DNA of 35,387 nucleotides from Flavobacteriales bacterium (GTDB taxonomy: Bacteria > Bacteroidota > Bacteroidia > Flavobacteriales > BACL11), in the NCBI GenBank assembly GCA_014381465.1, contig JACNLP010000026.1, positions 1 to 35,387 on the forward strand. The letters run 5' to 3'. The notes beneath the pieces were generated by a model, which had not been told where the DNA came from, did not search any database, and saw nothing but the letters and a program-made list of their open reading frames with translations. This document shows, piece after piece, positions 16,840 to 25,900 of the stretch. The number at the start of each line of letters is the position of its first letter. The stretch's first letter is position 1. A program made the translations under genes and the position numbers.

Positions 16840-17546
16840 GGATATTTTATCTGCTTTGCTACCAAATCCGATTCGTGAGATGGATTAGTAATTTCTACAA
16901 CTTTTTTTACAAAAATTCCTGGGGTAATTACTTCTTCCGGATTTAATTCTCCAAGCTCAACAATTTGTTTTGCCTGAACAATAGCCACCTTTGATGCCAT
17001 ACACATAATTGGTCCGAAATTTCGTGCCGTAGCATGATATACTAGGTTTCCGTATCTATCAGCTTTATTACATTTTACTAAAGAATAATCTGCTTTTATA
17101 GCATATTCTAAAACATTTTCAGTACCATTAATTATTCGACTTTCTTTCCCTTCTGCTAGTGGTGTGTTTACTGATGATGGCGTAAAAAAAGCTGGGATTC
17201 CAGAACCACCAGCCCTAATTCTTTCAGCTAAAGTGCCTTGAGGAACAAGCTCTAGCTCAATTTCTCCATTCCTATACAATTCAGGGAACACCTTAGAATT
17301 TGCAGTTCTTGGAAAGGAGCAAATCATTTTTTTTACTTGCTTGTTTTCAATTAGTGCAGCTAAGCCAATATGTCCACTTCCAGTATTATTACTCACAACA
17401 GTTAAGTTTTTTGCTCCATTATCAATCAGTGCATGAATTAGTTCAATGGGACTACCCGCTTCTCCAAATCCACCAATCATAATTGTTGTTCCATTATGTA
17501 TCTCTTTTACTGCCTGAGAAACTGATTCTACAATTTTATTTATCAT
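16833..17546 (-). CDS. 3-oxoacid (3-oxoadipate-type) CoA-transferase, subunit A
   Basis: The 237-residue alpha subunit of a family I CoA-transferase. GGFGEAGSP (25-33) is the CoA-binding glycine loop. The segments ICSFPR (75-80), FFTPSS and ARNFGPIMCMA match PcaI as I recall it, whereas succinyl-CoA:acetoacetate transferases read differently at the ICSFPR position. So a 3-oxoadipate or related dicarboxylic 3-oxo acid is a reasonable substrate guess. It starts three bases after the stop of the aminomutase gene and overlaps subunit B by 7 bp, evidence that the four genes are one translational unit. Confidence 0.92.
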   Translation of the reverse strand: MINKIVESVSQAVKEIHNGTTIMIGGFGEAGSPIELIHALIDNGAKNLTVVSNNTGSGHIGLAALIENKQVKKMICSFPRTANSKVFPELYRNGEIELELVPQGTLAERIRAGGSGIPAFFTPSSVNTPLAEGKESRIINGTENVLEYAIKADYSLVKCNKADRYGNLVYHATARNFGPIMCMASKVAIVQAKQIVELGELNPEEVITPGIFVKKVVEITNPSHESDLVAKQIKYPC

Positions 17547-17549
17547 TAG

Positions 17550-19124
17550 TTAGCTTTCAAAATTATTTTCCAAATTTTCTTCAATCTGTGATAATTCCTT
17601 TTCGTAAAAATACTCTCCTCCTTCAAATGGTTTTAAATTAATGATGGTATTTTCTTTTTCATCATATTCTGCTAAGTAAACTTCATCTAACCATTGCATA
17701 TTTCTAGCTTCATTAAATTTAAGTACAAATGCTTTTTTTCCATTTATAGTTGTGGTTCCAAGTAAAGAAGTTTTCCCTGCTGAGGAAGTCATGGTAATAT
17801 ATCGAGATGGCCTACCAATTGAAGGTAAACTTCTGTAAATTTTGCTAAATATCTTATTCATATCGGCAAGTGGAGCTGTAAAATAACCATGTTCTCCTGT
17901 TGGGCGAGCACAATAAATGGAATGGAAACTCATGCCAAGCATCATTAAAATATGTGCTAAATCAATCCAATTTTGTGCCGATTTATCCACATCTACTTTT
18001 CCGTTTTTACCCATAAATAAACTGATGTGGTTCATCATTGGACTTTGGCTTTTTACAGTTATACCGAACAATCTTAACCTTCTTATAGCAGCTATTGTGT
18101 GAATATTTAACAATTCTTTTGGAGTAGAAAAATGCCCCATCCATAATACCTGAACTCCGCTATCAATCAGTTTTTTGAAAAGTTGTAGAGAACCATCATA
18201 TTTAGAATCCAAAATAATATTTGGCTCATAAGTAAGGGCACGGGAAGCAATTCTAATAGTTCTAATATGTGATAATTCAGGGTTTTCAATTATGGGCAAA
18301 AGATATTCGTTTAATCTTTTTGTTGGCATATAGCCAGCATCTCCTCCAGTAATTAGAATATCGGTAACTTCTTTATGTTTTTTTAAGTACTTATGAACTT
18401 GTGCAACATCATCTTGTACAAACATATCATCATCTCCTCTTACTTGTGCATGCCTAAAACAATAAGTACAATAGGCAAAGCAACTTTGAGTAGTTTTATC
18501 AAACAACAAGAACACATGTGGATACTTGTGTTGCCCACCATCTACTGCTTCAACATTTCCATCTTCAGAATAAAAAGTTGGTCTGTTTAATAGTTGTTTC
18601 CCATCATGAGGATTGGTTTTATCTCTGTAAGAAACCACCATTTTAGTTCTTTCTTTTGCATCCTCAATGTTTTTGTATTTTTCTACAATTTCTTCCTCAA
18701 TCATTCCTGGCTGAGGAAAAACCAGTTGAAAAACTTGATCCTGCTCATAGTTTTCCCAATCGATAGTGCTAAGTATATGTTTTGTTGCTAAAAAAGCATA
18801 GACTTCCAAAAAAAGTTCTCGTTCCCTCATTTGTGAAAGATGTATGCCGTTATCTTCCAAAATTGTACAAACTGCTTTAAACCCTTCTAAGCCAAAATAT
18901 TTATTCTTAGCATTAGCAAATATTGATTTGGATTCTCTTTTTAGAAGGGAATGTTGAGAAAAACAATTATGTAATCGACTTAATAATGCAAGAGGAAGTA
19001 AATTTTCTTGCTCAATAACTTCTTTTGCTTTATCTGATAATGCATGAAAGTTCATTAATTTTAAAACATCTGAATTATCAATTTTATTGATTTTTTCTGT
19101 TTTTACTTTAGTATTTGTTGGCAT
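17550..19124 (-). CDS. KamA-family radical-SAM amino-acid 2,3-aminomutase, substrate uncertain
   Basis: A 524-residue radical-SAM, PLP-dependent enzyme that should move the alpha-amino group of an amino acid to the beta carbon. Cluster ligands are Cys215, Cys219 and Cys222; Arg224 matches the substrate-carboxylate Arg of Clostridium lysine 2,3-aminomutase; GGDA is at 260-263; the PLP Lys is Lys451 (SSAGKT). Aligned on Cys405 and Lys451, the two aspartates that bind the lysine epsilon-amino group (293 and 330 in the clostridial enzyme) are Ala406 (followed by Arg407) and Thr444, so lysine is an unlikely substrate. The N-terminal 200 residues are longer than in the 416-residue clostridial enzyme, and the clostridial C-terminal zinc-binding cysteines are absent. 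It is first in the unit with the CoA-transferase and aminotransferase. Only a weak promoter candidate is visible upstream. Confidence 0.88.
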   Translation of the reverse strand: MPTNTKVKTEKINKIDNSDVLKLMNFHALSDKAKEVIEQENLLPLALLSRLHNCFSQHSLLKRESKSIFANAKNKYFGLEGFKAVCTILEDNGIHLSQMRERELFLEVYAFLATKHILSTIDWENYEQDQVFQLVFPQPGMIEEEIVEKYKNIEDAKERTKMVVSYRDKTNPHDGKQLLNRPTFYSEDGNVEAVDGGQHKYPHVFLLFDKTTQSCFAYCTYCFRHAQVRGDDDMFVQDDVAQVHKYLKKHKEVTDILITGGDAGYMPTKRLNEYLLPIIENPELSHIRTIRIASRALTYEPNIILDSKYDGSLQLFKKLIDSGVQVLWMGHFSTPKELLNIHTIAAIRRLRLFGITVKSQSPMMNHISLFMGKNGKVDVDKSAQNWIDLAHILMMLGMSFHSIYCARPTGEHGYFTAPLADMNKIFSKIYRSLPSIGRPSRYITMTSSAGKTSLLGTTTINGKKAFVLKFNEARNMQWLDEVYLAEYDEKENTIINLKPFEGGEYFYEKELSQIEENLENNFES

Positions 19125-19330
19125 TTTGTTTGGGGTTTATTCATGTAAAGTTAAAGTAACAATTGTAAAACAAAATAATAGATTATTTATTAAATAAGCA
19201 AAAAACAAACAAAAGAAAGTCAATAAAATATAACTTATAGTTAAACCATCTTTAAATTATTGCTTTTGAATACATAAGATTTATTATTCTAGTTTTCATA
19301 TTAAAAAGATATTTTGCTTATTTTTACAAT

Positions 19331-22300
19331 GTGAAAAAATGTATGAAAATATCTTTTGTATTAGCACTTATTTGCTTGCTTCCAAAACTTATGTTTTCCC
19401 AAGCACCTGGCTGCCCAAATGTAAATGCAGGTGCCGACACAGTTGTTGACTGCAATAGCGTTTCCTGTGTGCAACTTACAGCTAATTATTTGGATGTAGG
19501 TCTAACGACATCTTATACGGTTTCTTCAACTCCTTATGCGCCACCCTATCCTTTTACTGGTGGCACTCAATTATTTATTGGCATTGATGATATATGGAGT
19601 AGTGTAATAAGTCTGCCTTTTAATTTCTGCTTTTTTGGAAATACCTATAATCAGATTGTGATTGGTACTAATGGTGTAATTTCTTTTGACCTATCTAATG
19701 CAGGTGGATTTTGTGTTTTTGGGTTTTCTAATAATATCCCAAATCCTAGTATCCCTTATCCAAACTCTATTAATGGGGCTTATCACGATATTGATCCATC
19801 AGTAGGAGGAGACATCAATTATGCTGTTTTAGGTTCTTACCCATGCAGAACATTTGTTGTAAACTATAATAATGTGCCTCATTATTCATGTAATTCAATC
19901 ACTACTACACAGCAAATTGTACTTTATGAAACTACAAATGTGATAGAAGTTTACATTAATGACAAACCCACTTGTAATGGTTGGAACTCAGGGAATGCTG
20001 TTATAGGCATTCAGAATATAGCTGGAACGATTGGCTACACTCCTCCTGGAAGAAATACTGGCTCTTGGACCACTTCTAATGAAGCATGGCGATTTACACC
20101 AAGTGGACCTTCTATTAGTACTATAAATTGGTTTGAAAGTGGGGTGAGTAGTCCTATTAGTACATTTGATACGGTTACTGTTTGTCCAATAAACACTACT
20201 AATTATATTGCGGAGGTTACTTACATTAGGTGTGATCAAACCATTGTAATTGAAACAGATACTGTTGAGGTTGATATTAGCTGTTGTCCTCCACAAGTTA
20301 TAGATGTAGTTACAACCCCATCATGTGGTGCAGGGAATGATGGTTCAATACAACTTTCCCTTGCAGCAGCAAATATTCTTAATATTAGTTGGACTGGCCC
20401 AAATGGATTTACAAGTAATACAGTAAATATTTCAAATCTTATTTCTGGGAATTATGTGGCGGATATTACTTATTCAAATAATTGCCCTCCATTTACAGAT
20501 ACTATTGCATTAATTGACCCTTTGGTGATGTCTGCCAATTACACTTTTAATAATATTAGTTGTTTTGGTGATAATGATGGAAATATTGATTTGACAGTGA
20601 TTGGAGGCACGCTTCCTTATACATTTCTATGGAGCGGACCAAATTCCTTTTCGGCTTCCTCAGAAGATATAAATCTACTTTATGAAGGGATTTATTCAGT
20701 ACTTGTTTCTGATTTTAATGGTTGCTCTTATTTCTATAATATCCCGATTCAAGAGCCAGATAAAATTACTTTAAGTGCGTCCATTACTGATTTGAGTTGT
20801 GTATCGGTCAATGATGGTGTTATTGATGTTATGGTTAGCGGTGGCACACCTTCTTTTAATTACAGTTGGAGCAATGGAGCAAGTACTTCATTGCTTAATA
20901 ATTTGTCGGTTGGAGAATATATTTTAACACTTACTGATAATAAGAATTGTTTACAAACCGATACTTTTGAAATCAAAGCAGCTACTTTTCTTACAAGTGC
21001 ATCTGTTTTTGATATCAAATGTAATGGCGATTCTGATGCTTTTATCGACATAGAAATTATTGGAGGAAATTACCCCTATACTTACAATTGGAATAATGGT
21101 ACAAGTACACAAGATATAATAAATGTTGGAGCAGGGGTGTATCAAGTAAGTGTAACGGATGTTACTAATTGTACAATTGATACTACTATTATCATTTCCC
21201 AACCCACACCTTTAAATGCAATTGCAACTACAACTAATGTAAGTTGTTATGGAGGAAATAACGGAAGCTCTACTTTGCAGATTACAGGTGGAATACCGCC
21301 ATATATTTCAGATTGGAATGGTTTAGATACTTTGAATTTTTTTGCAGGCACTCATCCTTTTCAAATTACAGATTCTAATGGATGTGTTTTTAATGCAAGT
21401 GTGAATATATCACAACCCGATTCATTAAGCATTAGTTTTAACACTTCAAATGTGCAATGTGTGGGAGATGCTAATGGGGCTATTGATATTTCTGTTCTCT
21501 CAGGAAGCGGAACACCTAATTACACCTTTTCTTGGACAGGACCAAATTCCTTTATTTCTAATTCAGAAGATATTTCAAATATAAATGCTGGTCTTTACAC
21601 CATAAACATTGCAGATGCTAATAATTGTGTTTTTGAATATCATTTAGTGGTGGAACAACCCACCCCGCTTTCTCAAATTTTGGATATAAAAACACCAAAT
21701 TTTAATGGCTACTCTATTGCCTGCAATAGTGATTATAGCGCTTGGATTTCAGTGGATGTTTTTGGTGGCTATATTCCTTATACTTATCAGTGGAGTAATG
21801 GCAGTAATTCCGATAGTATATTTGGCTTAAATGCTGGTAATTATGCTTTAACTATTACTGATGCACTCGGTTGTACTTTCGATACCTCTGTTACTCTTTT
21901 AGAGCCGCCTTCTACTATTTCTGCTTCAATCAATGCTACTACTGATTATAATGGTTATACAGTGCGGTGTTTCGACAGTAATGATGGGGCTATTCAGGTT
22001 GTTGGAGCAGGAGGAGTTCCATCATATTCTTTTTTATGGAATAATGGAAGCACCTCAGATAGCATTACTAATTTGGATGCTTCCTACTATGAGGTAGAGG
22101 TTACCGATAGTAATGGTTGTATTTGGGTTGGAGGGATTACACTTAATAAACCCTCTGCACTTGAAATTACCCTTTCATCTATCACAGATACTTGCGAAAG
22201 GGCAGTTGGTTTTGCTGGCACTAATGTAATTGGTGGAGTAACACCTTATACTTATTTGTGGAGTAATGGGCAAAGCTCAATAATTGCAAATAACCTTTTG

Positions 22301-22936
22301 GAAGGAGTTTATTACATTACTTCTACTGATGCTAATTTATGTGAGATTTCAGATTCTGTTGAGGTTGATAATATAAAAAGTCCGATAGCAGATTTTAATA
22401 CAATGCCAAAACATAGAAGGTATTATGAGCAATTGGACAAGCCATTTATTTTTATTGACATTTCAAATACCTATTGGCAAAATATAATAAATTGGAATTG
22501 GGATTTTGATTATAACGGTATATCTCCTACTTATAATGGGTTTGATTCTATTGTGAAACATTTCTATAATGAAACTGGTACATATAGAATATTTCTAAGC
22601 ATTGAAACAGAATATCATTGTATAGATACCATTTCAAAAACTATATTGATTGATGATTTTGCATTATTTATTCCTGATGCTTTTACTCCGGGAATTGATG
22701 AACTAAATAATGAGTTTAAACCATATGGCTATGGGATAAAAGAATATAAAATGATGATTTTTAGTCGGTGGGGAGAGCTTCTTTTTACTTCAAAGAATTT
22801 GGATGTTGGCTGGAATGGTATAAAAGAAGGAAAAGAAAAAATATCTCCACTTGGAGTATATGCTTACTATATAGAAATTGAAAATATATTTGGAGAGATT
22901 TTTAAATATGAAGGAACATTAAATTTAATTAGATAA
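19331..22936 (+). CDS. Secreted SprB-repeat protein with type-B T9SS C-terminal domain
   Basis: A 1201-residue secreted protein. A signal peptide (hydrophobic core about 8-20, cleavage near FSQ) is followed by a cysteine-containing beta-rich domain at about 55-255 resembling nidogen-like modules (IVIGTNGVISF), then nine SprB-type repeats of about 75-85 residues at roughly 320-1010. Each repeat opens with a Cys and N/D-G and ends with TDxxxC. A PKD-like stretch follows (NWNWDFDYNG), and the last 90 residues are the gliding-motility-associated C-terminal domain (FIPDAFTPG, FSRWGELLF, GWNG, GVYAYYIEI, LNLIR), the type-B sorting signal for T9SS. It probably acts as a surface adhesin. The start used is GTG; the ATG at 19343 would give a shorter but still complete signal peptide. 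A type-A metalloprotease gene follows after two bases. Confidence 0.9.
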   Translation: MKKCMKISFVLALICLLPKLMFSQAPGCPNVNAGADTVVDCNSVSCVQLTANYLDVGLTTSYTVSSTPYAPPYPFTGGTQLFIGIDDIWSSVISLPFNFCFFGNTYNQIVIGTNGVISFDLSNAGGFCVFGFSNNIPNPSIPYPNSINGAYHDIDPSVGGDINYAVLGSYPCRTFVVNYNNVPHYSCNSITTTQQIVLYETTNVIEVYINDKPTCNGWNSGNAVIGIQNIAGTIGYTPPGRNTGSWTTSNEAWRFTPSGPSISTINWFESGVSSPISTFDTVTVCPINTTNYIAEVTYIRCDQTIVIETDTVEVDISCCPPQVIDVVTTPSCGAGNDGSIQLSLAAANILNISWTGPNGFTSNTVNISNLISGNYVADITYSNNCPPFTDTIALIDPLVMSANYTFNNISCFGDNDGNIDLTVIGGTLPYTFLWSGPNSFSASSEDINLLYEGIYSVLVSDFNGCSYFYNIPIQEPDKITLSASITDLSCVSVNDGVIDVMVSGGTPSFNYSWSNGASTSLLNNLSVGEYILTLTDNKNCLQTDTFEIKAATFLTSASVFDIKCNGDSDAFIDIEIIGGNYPYTYNWNNGTSTQDIINVGAGVYQVSVTDVTNCTIDTTIIISQPTPLNAIATTTNVSCYGGNNGSSTLQITGGIPPYISDWNGLDTLNFFAGTHPFQITDSNGCVFNASVNISQPDSLSISFNTSNVQCVGDANGAIDISVLSGSGTPNYTFSWTGPNSFISNSEDISNINAGLYTINIADANNCVFEYHLVVEQPTPLSQILDIKTPNFNGYSIACNSDYSAWISVDVFGGYIPYTYQWSNGSNSDSIFGLNAGNYALTITDALGCTFDTSVTLLEPPSTISASINATTDYNGYTVRCFDSNDGAIQVVGAGGVPSYSFLWNNGSTSDSITNLDASYYEVEVTDSNGCIWVGGITLNKPSALEITLSSITDTCERAVGFAGTNVIGGVTPYTYLWSNGQSSIIANNLLEGVYYITSTDANLCEISDSVEVDNIKSPIADFNTMPKHRRYYEQLDKPFIFIDISNTYWQNIINWNWDFDYNGISPTYNGFDSIVKHFYNETGTYRIFLSIETEYHCIDTISKTILIDDFALFIPDAFTPGIDELNNEFKPYGYGIKEYKMMIFSRWGELLFTSKNLDVGWNGIKEGKEKISPLGVYAYYIEIENIFGEIFKYEGTLNLIR

Positions 22937-22938
22937 TT

Positions 22939-25900
22939 ATGAAAAAGTACACACTCATTTTGTTTTTGTTTTTTACTCAAACCCTTTTTGGGCAAGAACT
23001 TTTTACAATTAATAACAACAATAAAATAATTGCAACAAAAAATCCTAAAAATACAATTGGTTTAATTCTTAATGACATCATTCATCAGAAAATATTAAAT
23101 AATGCTGAAAAACAACACACTATTAATCTTCCGTTTTTTGGGCAAGCTTTACAATTTAGTTTGGAAAAACACAATGCTGTTTTTAGTGAATTACAAATAA
23201 CTTCTAAAACTAAAAATGGAAATGTACTTTTGGATATTAAACCAAACTTATTGACCTATAAAATGTTTCATAATGGAGAGTCTGTTGGTATTATTAGCTT
23301 TGTGAATGGGGAAATCCTTGCCACTTTTAAGATGAATGCTAGACAATACGAGATTAGTAAATTCAAAGGAAAGTATATTTTATTTGAAGCCACTAATAGT
23401 ATTAATGCTTCTAATTTTGAGTGTGGTTCTGAGCAAGTTCAATCTCAGCAATTAAATAGTTACCCTCAAAATTCTTTTATCCCAAAATGTATTGAGCTTG
23501 CCATTGAAATTGACGAATACACTAGGTTAACTTTTGCTAGTGATCAAGAAGCAACCAATTGGGCATTAGCAATTATTGCAGGGGTTAGCCAAATATATGA
23601 AACTGATATTAATGTAGCTGTGCAAGTTGTTGATGTTACTATTTGGAACACTACTGATCCTTATGATGCAATTACAAATGATGCAAGCAACATGCTAAGT
23701 ACATTGGCAAACTATTGGAGTACAAATAATGGCGGTATTGCTCGTGATTTGGTGCATTTAATGACAAAAAGAAGTAATACTGGAACAGGAGGTATTGCGT
23801 ATTTAGGAGTGCTTTGTAGCATGGGCTCAGGTTATGCTTTTTCTAGTGTACTGAATAATGACACTACTTTTACTTTTCCAAATCCTTCATACAGCTGGAA
23901 TCTGAATGTAATCTCTCATGAAATGGGACATAATATCGGTTCTCCTCACACACATTCTTGCAATTGGGCAGCAGACCCAACTTATGGTTTTGTTGGTGGT
24001 GGTATAGATGATTGTGGTGTAGTTTCAGGGTCAGCAAGTGCTTGTACTCCCCCAGCACCAGCTCCTCCTGGAGGAATAGGTACAATTATGAGTTATTGCC
24101 ATGTGGGAGGAAGCGGAGTAATTTTGGAATTTCATGATATTGTTATCACACAAGCACTTAATCCGGGTATAAATAATGCTTCTTGCATTACAACTTGCGA
24201 TTATTTTGGATGTACTGATTCATTAGCATTTAATTATGATACTACTGCCACTATTGATGATAGTAGTTGTATCCCTGTTGTAATGGGATGTATTGATACT
24301 GCTGCTGCAAATTATAATTCGGCTGCCAATACGGATGATGGAAGTTGTACTTATTGTTTTGCTTTAACTTTTAGCGTTTCTGATATTAGCTGTAATGGTT
24401 ATAATGATGGTTTTATTGATATGTTGGTGCAATCAGGAACAGGAACTTCATCTTATATTTATAATTGGACAGGCCCTAGTGGGTTTTCATCTACTAGTGA
24501 AGATATAAATAGTTTGTCGGCTGGCACTTATATAATTGCTGTTACCGATACTTTGGGCTGTACCGAAACAGTAAGCAGAGTAATAAATAATCCTTTACCA
24601 ATAAACATTGATAGTTTGGTGATTACTAATGTAAGTTGTTTTGGTTTGCCAGATGGAACAGCAACTGTTTACATAAGTGGAGGCACGCCTAATTATGTTT
24701 ATAATTGGGGTGGAGCTACTCCTCTTTCATTAGTAGCTGGCAACTATTCTGTTGCAATAACGGATGCGAATAATTGTCCGCAAGCCACCTCAAATTTTTC
24801 AATTACTGAGCCCAATTTGTTAGTTGGCACTTACTCAACTGTTGATATAAGTTGTTTTGGTTTTGGAAATGGAAGCATTGATGCAACTCTTATGGGTGGG
24901 GTATTGCCTTATACTTATAGTTGGACAGGACCAAATACCTTTTCAAGCACTACACAAGATATAACTAGCTTGCAAGCGGGAGCTTATTCTCTTGCCATTA
25001 CGGATGCAAATGGATGTGTAGAAACAATTTCCCCTACTATTACAGAGCCATCAGCAGTAATGGTAAGCTCCACTATTTCGGATGCTAGTTGTAATGGGGG
25101 TTCTGATGGCTATATTGATATTAGTCCCACAGGAGGAACGCTACCATATTCATATAATTGGAGTAATGGAGCAATTACTCAAGATTTAATGAATATTGGT
25201 GCAGGGCAGTATTCTGTTGATGTTTTGGATGATAATGGTTGCATTGTTCCTACTCTTACTTTTACAATTAACCAGCCGCTTCCTTCCTCTCTATCTGTTC
25301 AGATTACTTCTGTGGATTGTAATGGAGATAACAATGGTGTAATTGACATTACTTATGTGCCAGATGTTGGCGTTCCTTTTAGCTTTAGCTGGACTGGTCC
25401 AAACGGATTTACCTCCAATATAGATGATATAACTTCTCTTTTTGCTGGAACTTATACCCTCAATATTACCGAGAGTAATTGTGTTATTACAAACACTTAT
25501 TTTGTGTCAGAGCCAGCTCCAATCACTACTTTAGAAACGGTACAGCATGCAAGCTGTTACGATTCTACTGATGCAAGTGTATTATTAACTATTTCTGGTG
25601 GAGTGCCTACTTATACAACAAATTGGGGAGGATTTAATCCGCAAGCATTAAATGCAGGTACTTATACTTACACTATAACAGATGATAATAATTGTGTTTT
25701 TTCTGATACAGTTTTTATAAATCAGCCAAGTATTGTTAATGTCAATTATAATATTTCTAATGTAAGTTGCTTTAATGGGATTAATGGGAGCGCTTCTCTT
25801 ATTATTAGTGGAGGAACTGCTCCTTATACTTCTACTTGGCAAAATGCAAACCCTCTTCAACTCAATGCTGGATTTCACTCTTACACTATAGTTGATGATA

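Noticed and set aside
17550-19124. Classical lysine 2,3-aminomutase of lysine fermentation
   Set aside because: Both side-chain-binding aspartates are replaced, and kamDE, kdd, kce and kal are absent from the unit.
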